Below are positions 16,488 to 24,385 of a DNA stretch of 44,610 nt, in pieces. The notes beneath the pieces are model-generated. The model worked only from the letters and a program-made list of their open reading frames with translations. It made no database searches and was not told where the DNA came from. The stretch is from Acidobacteriota bacterium (GTDB lineage: Bacteria; Acidobacteriota; Thermoanaerobaculia; Thermoanaerobaculales; Sulfomarinibacteraceae), in contig JAADFK010000207.1 in assembly GCA_013152925.1 (NCBI GenBank), positions 1-44,610 of the forward strand, given 5' to 3'. How positions within the stretch are numbered: the first letter of the stretch is position 1; every line of letters starts with the position of its first letter. The translations under genes and the position numbers were made by a program.

Positions 16488-17438
16488 TCAACCGGCCGTG
16501 CCGGCATGGTGTTCGAGGAACCACCGGTAGGTGGAGGCAATCCCCTCCTCCAAACCGGTCGAGTGACGCCATCCCAGGTCGTGCAGGCGCGTCACGTCCA
16601 AGAGCTTGCGGGGCATGCCGTCGGGTTTCGTCGTGTCCCAGACGAGCCTGGCGGGAGGGTGGACGATGTCGCGGATCTTCTCCGCCAGCTCGCGGATGCT
16701 GAGATCCTCGCCGGTCCCCACATTGATGTGATCCTCCTCGTCCCAGTTTCTCATGACGAAGAGGCATGCGTCGGCCAGGTCGTCCACGTGCAGGAGCTCC
16801 CTGCGCGGCGAGCCGCTGCCCCAGACGATGACCTCGTTCCGGCCCGCGATCCTGGCCTCGTGGAACTTTCGGATCAGAGCGGGTAGGACGTGGGAGGATT
16901 CGAGATCGAAATTGTCGTTGGGCCCGTAGAGGTTGGTTGGTATGGCGGAGATGAAGCTCGAGCCGTACTGCCGGCGGTAGGCCTGGCACAGCTTGATACC
17001 GGCGATCTTGGCGATGGCATAGGGTTCGTTTGTGGGCTCCAGGGGGCCTCCGAGGAGGTACGCCTCCTTCATGGGCTGGGGGCAGTTCCGCGGGTAAATG
17101 CACGAGGAACCCAGGTAGAGGAGCTTGCCGACGTCGAAACGGTGGGCGGCATGGACCACGGTGGCATGGATCATCATGTTGTCATAGATGAACTCGGCGG
17201 GCCGGGTGGTATTCGCCCAGATGCCGCCGACCGTTCCGGCGACCAGGAATACGTACTCGGGACGGTTGGCCCGGAACCAGTCGTTGACGGCCGCCTGGTC
17301 ACGCAGGTCGAGCTGGTCCCGGGTGGCCGTCAGGATGTTGGTAAAGCCCTCGCGTTCGAGCCGGCGGACGATGGCCGAGCCGACGAGACCGCGGTGGCCC
17401 GCCACGTAGATCCGCACCTTCGGGTTGGAGAGGGCCAT
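16488..17438 (-). CDS. fcl: GDP-L-fucose synthase
   Basis: A 316-residue short-chain dehydrogenase-type epimerase/reductase that converts GDP-4-keto-6-deoxymannose to GDP-L-fucose with NADPH. The nucleotide-binding loop is GHRGLVGSA (14-22). The catalytic residues are visible in LGSSCIYP (S111, C113) and the Y140-x3-K144 pair in YAIAKIAG. I chose ATG 17438 because GGAGG lies eight bases upstream; GTG 17444 would leave only two. The matching dehydratase gene gmd is not in the window. It forms a minus-strand pair with the O-antigen ligase gene, 40 bases upstream, and converges with the phosphotransferase. Confidence 0.93.
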   Translation of the reverse strand: MALSNPKVRIYVAGHRGLVGSAIVRRLEREGFTNILTATRDQLDLRDQAAVNDWFRANRPEYVFLVAGTVGGIWANTTRPAEFIYDNMMIHATVVHAAHRFDVGKLLYLGSSCIYPRNCPQPMKEAYLLGGPLEPTNEPYAIAKIAGIKLCQAYRRQYGSSFISAIPTNLYGPNDNFDLESSHVLPALIRKFHEARIAGRNEVIVWGSGSPRRELLHVDDLADACLFVMRNWDEEDHINVGTGEDLSIRELAEKIRDIVHPPARLVWDTTKPDGMPRKLLDVTRLHDLGWRHSTGLEEGIASTYRWFLEHHAGTAG

Positions 17439-17478
17439 GTCCACAGCCTCCAGGTTGACATGATAGCGTCGCGCGCCA

Positions 17479-19269
17479 TCAGGCCGGGCCGGAGCTCATG
17501 ACCCGGGCCAGGTGACGCGCGGCGGGGGGGTAGCCGGGATGGATCTCGAGCGCCTTCCGCCACATGCGGATCGCCTCGGACCGGTGTCCGGTCCGCTCCA
17601 GCATCAGGGCAAGACGGTCGAGGGCCAGCACGTTGAAGGGACTGTCCTCCACGGCCTGTCGCAGGTCCTGGAGCGCCAGCTCGTTCCTGTTCAGGGCACC
17701 CAGGGCAACGCCCCGGTAGAGCCGGATCGGAAAGCCGCTGCGGTCCACGGAGTACCACCCGAGCTGGACCTGGTCGAGCTCCCGGACGGCCCTCCGGAAG
17801 TGTTTCGAGCTGAGGGCCCCGTAGCCTTCCTTGACCCACGCCTCGCTCCGGAGGCGGATCATCCCGAGGACCATGGATGCGGTCACCAGAGACAATGCGA
17901 GCAGTGTGAGCCCGAGGACCGTACCGTGGCCCATGTCGCGCCGCCCTGGCGAGAGCCGGTTCCGGAGCCCGTAGACCATGGCGAGAGTGGCCGTCAACAG
18001 GACCGAAAGGGCGATGCGTTCGCTGGGGAAGCTGAAGAACGAGAAGCTCAAATAAGCCGTCTGCGCCCAGAAGAGGGCGGCGGCGAGCGCGGAGGTGGAG
18101 AAGTCCTCCGTTTCCAATATGGCACGGACGGTCCACCACAGGAAGAGCCCCGCCAGCGCCAGGGAGATGGCGAGCCCGACGACACCCCGTTCCGTCAGGA
18201 TCCACACGTAGTCGTTGTGGGGCCTTCTGGGGCTCTTCCACAGGTCGCGCATCATCTCCCGGTTGCCGGCGTACTTCGGGAAGACGATCCGCCAGTTGGT
18301 CGGGCCCACCCCGAGCAGAGGATGGTCACGGGCCATCTCGAGGCTGCGGCGCCACAGGAAGATCCTGCCCCCGGCACTCCCGTGCAACGGTTTCGACAGC
18401 GTGTGGAGCCGGGAGAGCAGGGCGGTACGGCCGGAGTGCCCCAGGAGGACGGGGAGCACAATCACGATGATCAGCAGGGCGACGGCTGAGATCCGCAACA
18501 TCCGCCCGAGGGACCTTCGCCACTGGCCGCCCCGCCTGGCTGCCGCCACGGACCAGAGGCCCAGCGTGGCGAGGAAACCGAGCACGACGGCCACCCACAC
18601 GGAGCGTGCCATGAGCAGGGTGATCAGTACCAGCGCGAGGGGGACGGTCCCGAGGGAAACCACCCGGGCAAGGCCACGCCGTATGACCGCGCCGAGGGCG
18701 GCGAAGGGCAGTGTCAGAGCTACCGCCTGGGCGAGGAGGTTCCGGTGCGCCATGGGGCCCTTGACGGCGTAGGTGATCCTCGGTGTCCATCCGTGGGCTT
18801 CCACGGCGTGCGCAAGCTGGACCAGCCCGGTCACCGTCAGGGTGAGACAGATGAGGGCCATGAGCCACGCCAGGGTCTCGATCGTGCGGTTGTTTCGGGT
18901 CACCACCCAGCCGAGAACGACAAAGAGAACCAGGAACAGGACGAGCCGCGCCCAGCCGAAGAGGGCCTCCGAACGGTTGACGGCCACGAGTGTGCTGGCT
19001 CCCGCGGCCAGGACACCCCCCAGCCACAGCACGGTGGCCGGACTGGCCAACACCGTGCCGTCCACGCTTCCTCTCTCCCACAGCAATGAAGCCGCAGCGG
19101 CGAGGAGGAAGATGCCGAGCATCGCGGCGACGAAGACGAAGCGTGGCAGGAGCACGGGATCGGCGGTTCGCGGGCTGCGCGCGAGGAACACGCCGACGAG
19201 AAGGAGCAGCGTCCAGGCCAAGGGCCCTCCGCTCCGGTTTCTTGACCGCCTGATCTTCGCTCCTGCCAT
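17479..19269 (-). CDS. O-antigen ligase/polymerase family protein with C-terminal TPR repeats
   Basis: A 596-residue integral membrane protein with about a dozen hydrophobic segments over residues 15-460. The Wzy_C/WaaL signature region is in the large loop: GRIFLWRRSLEMARDHPLLGVGPTNW, followed by PHNDYVWILTERGVVGLA. The tail, from about 475, contains helical repeats (ALNRNELALQDLRQAVEDSP, GHRSEAIRMWRKALEIHPGY) typical of TPR. Such proteins join or polymerise glycans on the outer face of the inner membrane; TPR tails are found in relatives that glycosylate proteins. It is the first gene of the minus-strand pair with fcl. Ligase and polymerase cannot be told apart here. Confidence 0.85.
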   Translation of the reverse strand: MAGAKIRRSRNRSGGPLAWTLLLLVGVFLARSPRTADPVLLPRFVFVAAMLGIFLLAAAASLLWERGSVDGTVLASPATVLWLGGVLAAGASTLVAVNRSEALFGWARLVLFLVLFVVLGWVVTRNNRTIETLAWLMALICLTLTVTGLVQLAHAVEAHGWTPRITYAVKGPMAHRNLLAQAVALTLPFAALGAVIRRGLARVVSLGTVPLALVLITLLMARSVWVAVVLGFLATLGLWSVAAARRGGQWRRSLGRMLRISAVALLIIVIVLPVLLGHSGRTALLSRLHTLSKPLHGSAGGRIFLWRRSLEMARDHPLLGVGPTNWRIVFPKYAGNREMMRDLWKSPRRPHNDYVWILTERGVVGLAISLALAGLFLWWTVRAILETEDFSTSALAAALFWAQTAYLSFSFFSFPSERIALSVLLTATLAMVYGLRNRLSPGRRDMGHGTVLGLTLLALSLVTASMVLGMIRLRSEAWVKEGYGALSSKHFRRAVRELDQVQLGWYSVDRSGFPIRLYRGVALGALNRNELALQDLRQAVEDSPFNVLALDRLALMLERTGHRSEAIRMWRKALEIHPGYPPAARHLARVMSSGPA

Positions 19270-19293
19270 CCCGGGTCCTCCGTGTCGATTCTA

Positions 19294-19396
19294 GCCCGGA
19301 TTCTTCATCATCCATCCGCTGCAGGGCAGGAGGCACCATGTCTGGCAGCGCTTTCTCGATTCGTTCGCTCGACGTGCCACCGGCACGCCTGCGCTC
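19294..19396. repeat. 103-bp direct repeat, copy 1
   Basis: This copy begins GCCCGGATTCTTCATCATCC and matches copy 2 (19473-19575) at 100 of 103 positions, with a period of 179 bp. It contains a short inverted repeat, CGTGCC-ACC-GGCACG. It lies in the 388-base gap between divergent genes, which otherwise shows no gene. Confidence 0.9.
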
Positions 19397-19472
19397 GCGA
19401 ATCTTGCGAGAGCACCACCAGCCACGGCGCCTTCAGCCCTTCGCGACGATGTCTGAGGAATCATCCGGGCTC

Positions 19473-19575
19473 GCCCGGATTCTTCATCATCCATCTGCTG
19501 CAGGGCAGAAGGCACCATGTCTGGCAGCGCTTTCTCGATTCGTTCGCTCGACGTGCCACCGGCACGCCGGCGCTC
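19473..19575. repeat. 103-bp direct repeat, copy 2
   Basis: This differs from copy 1 at three bases only. The 76 bases between copies carry a hairpin-like CTCGC/GCGAG pair near 19393-19412. The copy ends about 80 bases before the glycosyltransferase ATG at 19658, so the promoter of that operon must lie within or close to the repeat. Confidence 0.9.
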
Positions 19576-19657
19576 TCTTCCTCGCCCTGCCGCGAACCCG
19601 TTAGACTGGTCCCGGTGCGAAGAGGGAACCGAACGGCGACGGACCGGGTGGAGGGAT

Positions 19658-20752
19658 ATGCGGATTCTCTTCTGGAGTGAGCAATTTTGGCCGCAACTGG
19701 GCGGCGTGCAGATGATTGCCTATCACCTGCTCAGGGAGCTCTCCCGCAGGGGACACGAGGTGCGAGTCATCAGCCGCCGCGACCACCCGGGGCTTCCGAG
19801 ACGGCAGACAGCATTCGGGATCCCCGTCTTGAGGTTGGACCACCATGAAAGAGTCGCCGAAGGAGACCTGAACAGTATCGCCTGCGCGGCCGGACAACTC
19901 CACGGTGAAGTGCAGGATTTTCGGCCGGACCTCTTCCATATCTTCAGCATCGGCTCCAATCTGCTCTTTCGGGAACGAGTGCCGGCCCTGAAGTCTCTTC
20001 CCCTGGTCATGACGTTTCATGGAGAGCTCCGCTCGGAATTCCCTCCCGGATCTCTCCTCCACGGGGCGGTGGATGCCGCCCGGGGGGTGAGCACCTGTTC
20101 CCGGGCCGTTCTCTCCTCTCTGACGTCCCGTTTTCCGCAGCATGCTCCCAAGCTCCGTTCGATCCAAAACGGGATCCCCATCCCCGGCGCCCCGCCCGAT
20201 TCGCCCCACGCCTCGTCCACGCTCCTCTTCGTCGGTCGCCTGGCTCCCGAGAAGGGGGCCGACCTGGCCATCGCCGCCATGCCGGTGCTTGCAGCCGCCG
20301 ACCCCGACCTCCGTCTCGTTCTGGCCGGCGACGGCTCGGAAAGAGACCGTCTCCAGGGGCAAGCGCGCCGGATCGGCGTTGGCGATCGAGTGCGTTTCCT
20401 CGGATGGCAGCCCCCCGCCCGGATTCAGGAGCTCCTGTCCTCCGCCGCCATGCTCCTCATGCCCTCCCGCACGGAGGGACTGGGGATCGCCGCCATCGAA
20501 GCCGCCGCCCGGTGCCGTCCGGTCATTGCGAGCCGTGCCGGCGGCATCCCCGAAGTCGTGCTGGACGGTGTGACGGGCCTCCTCGTGGAGCCCGAAAACC
20601 CCCGGGCCCTTGCCAACGCGGTCATGGGCCTCCTCGACGACCCCGCCCTCGCCGCCCGGATGGGTCAGGCCGCCTTCGATCACGTGCGGCACCGTTTTTC
20701 CATCCAACGGTGTGCCGACGCCTACGAACACTTCTACCGGGCGGCACTGTAG
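19658..20752 (+). CDS. Glycosyltransferase, GT4 family
   Basis: A 364-residue GT-B enzyme. The N-terminus reads MRILFWSEQFWPQLGGVQM, a hallmark of GT4 proteins, and the donor domain has LFVGRLAPEKGADLAIAAM, VLAGDGSERDRL and SRTEGLGIAAIEAAA (E-x7-E). I take ATG 19658 as the start; the frame is open further upstream into the repeat, but that part has no family match. GGAGG is only three bases from this ATG, which is short. It heads a plus-strand run that continues 129 bases later with the PqqD-like gene. Confidence 0.88.
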   Translation: MRILFWSEQFWPQLGGVQMIAYHLLRELSRRGHEVRVISRRDHPGLPRRQTAFGIPVLRLDHHERVAEGDLNSIACAAGQLHGEVQDFRPDLFHIFSIGSNLLFRERVPALKSLPLVMTFHGELRSEFPPGSLLHGAVDAARGVSTCSRAVLSSLTSRFPQHAPKLRSIQNGIPIPGAPPDSPHASSTLLFVGRLAPEKGADLAIAAMPVLAAADPDLRLVLAGDGSERDRLQGQARRIGVGDRVRFLGWQPPARIQELLSSAAMLLMPSRTEGLGIAAIEAAARCRPVIASRAGGIPEVVLDGVTGLLVEPENPRALANAVMGLLDDPALAARMGQAAFDHVRHRFSIQRCADAYEHFYRAAL

Positions 20753-20776
20753 CCCGGGTTCTTCACCATGCCATCC
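20750..20776. repeat. Partial third copy of the repeat's left end
   Basis: TAGCCCGGGTTCTTCACCAT followed by GCCATCC matches the first 27 or so bases of copies 1 and 2 with two substitutions and one inserted base. The TAG stop codon of the glycosyltransferase is its first three bases. Presence of the left end alone suggests a truncated insertion or a conserved end motif of a dispersed element. Confidence 0.55.
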
Positions 20777-20881
20777 TTGTCCGGATCTGGTCGTACAATT
20801 CACGGAAACGCAAGTCGCTCGCTGTTCGATGTGAGGTACGGTATTGTTCGGGATGCGATAGATTTGCGGGTGGAGGTGACG

Positions 20882-21346
20882 ATGTTTGACGATGGGACAT
20901 GCTTTCGGATCAGCCCGGAGGCTACCGGAAAGATCATCGATGGCGAAGCCGTCATCATCGACCTGGCGACCGGGGTCTACTACAGTCTCAATCCCTCGGG
21001 CAGCCGCCTGTGGGAGCTGCTCTCGGCGGGACAGAGCCGAGAGGCCATGGCGGAGCTTCTTTCGGCCGAGTTCGGCATCGGCCGGGACCGGGCCGAGAAG
21101 GACCTCGATGCCCTCCTCATTCGCCTGATCGAAGAAGGCCTGGTCGCCCCGGACGATGAGGCACCCGCCGCACCTTCCCAGGTGGCTCCGGGACCAGCCG
21201 TCGAGCATGACTACGCCCCCCCGGAGCTCCTGGTCTACCATGATATGGCCGATCTCCTGGCGCTCGATCCTCCCGTCCCCGGCCTGATGCCCGAGGCGTG
21301 GGACTACCCGGAAGAGCCCGACCCTCCGGAAGATACGAGTACGTGA
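20882..21346 (+). CDS. PqqD-like (RRE fold) protein with acidic C-terminal tail
   Basis: A 154-residue protein. Residues 7-88 form a PqqD-type winged helix (FRISPEATGKIIDGEAVIIDL, TGVYYSLNPSGSRLWELL, then a helical half ending LIRLIEEGLV). PqqD domains bind leader peptides of ribosomally made modified peptides. A linker leads to a conserved-looking tail YAPPELLVYHDMADLLALDPP (111-131) and an acidic end. ATG 20882 has a perfect GGAGGTGA five bases away. It overlaps the HprK-like gene by four bases. No precursor peptide or radical SAM enzyme is visible nearby, so its partner here is unknown. Confidence 0.82.
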   Translation: MFDDGTCFRISPEATGKIIDGEAVIIDLATGVYYSLNPSGSRLWELLSAGQSREAMAELLSAEFGIGRDRAEKDLDALLIRLIEEGLVAPDDEAPAAPSQVAPGPAVEHDYAPPELLVYHDMADLLALDPPVPGLMPEAWDYPEEPDPPEDTST

Positions 21347-22428
21347 AAACGGCTCCGCCTCGCGCCGCGCCCTCGCGACTGGCCCTCGCCCGCTCGGAAG
21401 CGGCGTTCCTCCAGGCCTCAAGCGAAGCTCCTGCGGAACACCACAGCGTCCACCTGGAGCTCGGGGGCCTTGCGATCCGGCTCTCGGTGGTGGGCACCAC
21501 CCTCTGGGAGTACCTGGCGCCTCCGCTGTCCCATCTTGCGAGCCCCCGATCCACCGCGCGACCGGGTCTCACCATCAAGCTCTGGGACGCCGCCCGAACC
21601 GGGATTGCCGGCCCCTTCGCCACCCTTCCGGAGATCCTGCCCACCGGCAAGGCCTTCGGCTTCGGCGCCCTGGGCGAGGATCGCCGGGAAGCCGTGGCGG
21701 GCTATCAAACCCCGGCGGCCTGCATGCTCCTGGACCGCAAGGGCGGGCTTCTCGCGGGATGGGTCCGGGACCCCCACGCCCTCTCCAGCTACGAAATCGG
21801 AAAGCCCCTCCAACCCCTGCTCTTCGCCTGGGCCCGGGACCGGGACATCCTCCCGGTCCATGCGGCGTTGGTCGCTCACCGGGGCCGCGGCGTTCTGCTC
21901 GGCGGCCGAGGCGGTTCGGGCAAGTCCACATCGGCCTTGAGCTGTCTGAATGCCGGGTTTCAGTACCTGGGGGACGACTACATCGGGGTGCCGGCTCCCG
22001 AAGGCTCACGCTTCGTAGGGCACAGCTTCTACAACACCTCATGGCTCGAGGCCTCCCATGCGCACCGGTTTCCCTGGCTCGCCCCGGCCCTGGCCCAGGG
22101 AACGCCCTCGAGGGGAAACAAGCTCTTGATCCGCCCGGATGCACTCTTCGGCCGACGCATGGCCGCTTCGGTTCCGATCCACCTGCTGGTTCTTCCCCGT
22201 ATCAATGACGGCGAGACCGTGACGCGGGCCTGGAGGATCAGACCGGCCGAGGCTGTCCTCCGGCTGGCGCCCAGCTCCATCCTGCAACTTCCTTTCAACG
22301 ATCCCCGGCGTCTCCTGGATCGCATGACCGAGCTGGCCCATGCCGTCCCGTGCTACCACCTGGAGCTGGGCACCGATCTCGCCGGCATCCCCCGATCTGT
22401 CGAAGGCATCCTGGAGGAGGTTTCATGA
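21343..22428 (+). CDS. HPr-kinase-related P-loop protein
   Basis: A 361-residue protein resembling the C-terminal kinase domain of HprK, preceded by its own N-terminal region. The P-loop is LLGGRGGSGKST (185-196), with VHAALVAH just before it and the acidic YLGDDYIGV (208-216) after it, as in HprK. True HprK phosphorylates HPr, but related proteins beside PqqD-like genes act in other cassettes whose substrate is not known to me. The start GTG 21343 overlaps the previous stop in GTGA; the ribosome binding site is weak, suggesting coupling. Its stop overlaps the GT2 gene start. Confidence 0.78.
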   Translation: MKTAPPRAAPSRLALARSEAAFLQASSEAPAEHHSVHLELGGLAIRLSVVGTTLWEYLAPPLSHLASPRSTARPGLTIKLWDAARTGIAGPFATLPEILPTGKAFGFGALGEDRREAVAGYQTPAACMLLDRKGGLLAGWVRDPHALSSYEIGKPLQPLLFAWARDRDILPVHAALVAHRGRGVLLGGRGGSGKSTSALSCLNAGFQYLGDDYIGVPAPEGSRFVGHSFYNTSWLEASHAHRFPWLAPALAQGTPSRGNKLLIRPDALFGRRMAASVPIHLLVLPRINDGETVTRAWRIRPAEAVLRLAPSSILQLPFNDPRRLLDRMTELAHAVPCYHLELGTDLAGIPRSVEGILEEVS

Positions 22429-23132
22429 AAGGGCCGCTGATCAGCTGCATCATCCCCGTTTTCAACGGTGAGAAGTATCTCGGGGAAGCCATCGAAAGCA
22501 TCCTGGCCCAGTCGTACAGGCACGTGGAGATCGTGGTTGTGGACGATGGCTCGACGGACCGGAGCCGCGAGGTGGCCGGGAGCTTCGGGCCGCCGGTTCG
22601 TTCTCTCCATCAGGAAAACGCCGGGCCGGCCGCCGCCAAGAACACGGGTATCGAGGGGAGTCGTGGGGACTACCTCGCATTCCTGGACGCCGACGATCTC
22701 TGGGCGCCCGAGAAACTCGAGGTGCAACTGGGCCGATTCCAGGCACGCCCGGATCTCCACATCTCCGTGAGCTTCGTCCGGAACTTCTGGGAAGCAGAGC
22801 TCGCAGGCGAGGAGGAGCGTTTCCGGGATCACCGGATCGCCCGGCCGCTGCCCGGTTATTCCGCCGGAACACTCCTGGCACCCCGGGCGGTCTTCGATCG
22901 GATCGGTCTTTTCGACAGGAACCTCAAGCATGCGGATGCGGTGGAGTGGTTCGCCCGGGCCCGGTCGGCCGGCCTGACCATGGAGATGCTGCCCCAAGCC
23001 CTCCTCCGACGGCGGCTGCACCCCAACAACCGCTCGCGCATGATGCAGGATGGAAGCCGTGAAGAATTCCTGGACCTGGTCAAGAAGGCCATTGAGGACA
23101 AGCGCCGCGGGAAGGAATCGAAGGCCGAATGA
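22425..23132 (+). CDS. Glycosyltransferase, GT2 family (GT-A fold)
   Basis: A 235-residue enzyme with the canonical GT2 features: ISCIIPVFNGEKYLGEAIES at the start, VVVDDGSTDRSREV, NAGPAAAKNTGIEGSRGDYLAFLDADD containing the DxD motif that binds the metal and sugar nucleotide, and an LFD(R)NL acceptor region. It is short, without membrane spans. ATG 22425 has GGAGGAGG close upstream and overlaps the preceding stop in ATGA. Its four-base overlaps on both sides place it in one operon with the PqqD-like, HprK-like and nucleotidyltransferase genes. Confidence 0.9.
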   Translation: MKGPLISCIIPVFNGEKYLGEAIESILAQSYRHVEIVVVDDGSTDRSREVAGSFGPPVRSLHQENAGPAAAKNTGIEGSRGDYLAFLDADDLWAPEKLEVQLGRFQARPDLHISVSFVRNFWEAELAGEEERFRDHRIARPLPGYSAGTLLAPRAVFDRIGLFDRNLKHADAVEWFARARSAGLTMEMLPQALLRRRLHPNNRSRMMQDGSREEFLDLVKKAIEDKRRGKESKAE

Positions 23133-24385
23133 AGTCGCCAGGGCCCGGGACCGCTTTCCTTCCGGACCGGCTCTTTTCCTGCGTTCTGCCCACCGCGTGT
23201 CAAACCCTCCTTCTCGAAACCTGCCTCCGGGATCCGGCGCGCGCCAAGGCCTCATTCACAGCCTGGATCGAAGAGTGCTCGGGCGGTGTGGAGCAACTGG
23301 CCCGGGGGCCCGACGAGGCGAGGAGCCTCGGCCCCATGCTGTGGGCGGCACTGCGCCGTGATCCCACCGGCCTCCCGCGATCGATCCAGACCTATCTTCG
23401 AGCCGCTGCAGGCCGCGAACAGGAGCGCACGAGGGTTTTCGCGGCTCTTTTCGACAGGCTTCTCGCCGCCATGGACGCCGCGGGAGTCCCCGTCTTGGTC
23501 CTGAAGGGAGCGGCCCTGGCGTGGTCCGCCTACGCCGAGCCGTGGCATCGTCACTGCCACGATCTCGATCTCCTGGTGGCGCCGGACCGCCTTCTCGACG
23601 CCCTCCTGGCGGCCGGGGAGGCCGGATTCATCTCACCGAATCCCGGTGCCCCGCGTCCGGAGGCGGTCCATCCCTCGGGGCTTCCCCTCGTGTTGCACCC
23701 GGCGCCCCATGTGGCCCCCCATTACAACCGCGGGCACCGCGTCCTGTGGGAGAAGGCGGTGCCCATCCGGGTCGCCGGGCGACGTGTCCGGGGCCTGCCG
23801 CCCCACGAGAACCTCCTCCATGTCCTGGTTCACGCGGCCACCGGATCCCGGCGCAACGGCCTCCTGTGGGCCACCGACGCCCGACGACTGTTGGACGCCC
23901 ATCCCGAACCGGACTGGGAGGCCTTCCGGAACAGAGCCACCGAATCGGGTGCCGCCGTGGTGGTCTACCCCCTCCTGGCCTTCCTCGCCACGAACCTGGA
24001 GGCTCCCGTGCCCCCCTCAATCCTTGAAGAGCTCAGGACAGCGCCTTCCACATCACTCGACCGGGCCACGGCCGTGTTGCGAATCTGCCGGACCACCGGC
24101 TTCGCTCCCTGTCTCGAAGCCTGCGGGAATCCGGTCCGGTCCGCGGCCCTGGCCGCTCGGCTGGCATTGCCCTCGCCTCGAACGCTCCTTGCCGCGGGGG
24201 AGGCTGCAACCCCCAACGAGCTGATCGCCGCCTATCCCCGCCGGGTCCTCCGCGGAGTCTCGAGACTCTGGCAGGGGCGGCGCAGGACCTTGCGCCGAAG
24301 GTCCTCCCGAGGCTCAGTGGTCCAGGTCGCGGGCCCGCCCGATCAACCCGGGAACCAGGCGCCGGAGAATCACGAGAAAGAGTAG
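23129..24385 (+). CDS. Nucleotidyltransferase-fold protein (PF14907 type)
   Basis: A 418-residue protein. The recognisable core is GVPVLVLKGAALAWSAY (119-135) and CHDLDLLVAP (143-152), with the paired aspartates D145 and D147 of the nucleotidyltransferase metal site. The biochemical role of this family is unclear to me; members often sit beside PqqD-like and HprK-like genes. It overlaps the GT2 stop in ATGA. The last 24 codons overlap the flippase gene on the other strand (24314-24385) and have a low-complexity tail, so the end may have been extended by loss of an earlier stop. A paralogue lies at 25746-26900. Confidence 0.75.
   Translation: MKSPGPGTAFLPDRLFSCVLPTACQTLLLETCLRDPARAKASFTAWIEECSGGVEQLARGPDEARSLGPMLWAALRRDPTGLPRSIQTYLRAAAGREQERTRVFAALFDRLLAAMDAAGVPVLVLKGAALAWSAYAEPWHRHCHDLDLLVAPDRLLDALLAAGEAGFISPNPGAPRPEAVHPSGLPLVLHPAPHVAPHYNRGHRVLWEKAVPIRVAGRRVRGLPPHENLLHVLVHAATGSRRNGLLWATDARRLLDAHPEPDWEAFRNRATESGAAVVVYPLLAFLATNLEAPVPPSILEELRTAPSTSLDRATAVLRICRTTGFAPCLEACGNPVRSAALAARLALPSPRTLLAAGEAATPNELIAAYPRRVLRGVSRLWQGRRRTLRRRSSRGSVVQVAGPPDQPGNQAPENHEKE

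Noticed and set aside
19294-19575. CRISPR array
   Set aside because: There are only two full copies, far too long for CRISPR repeats, and no cas genes nearby.
19517-19657. Longer start for the GT4 gene within repeat copy 2
   Set aside because: The extra 47 residues come from repeat DNA and do not resemble the family; MRILFW at 19658 is the normal opening.
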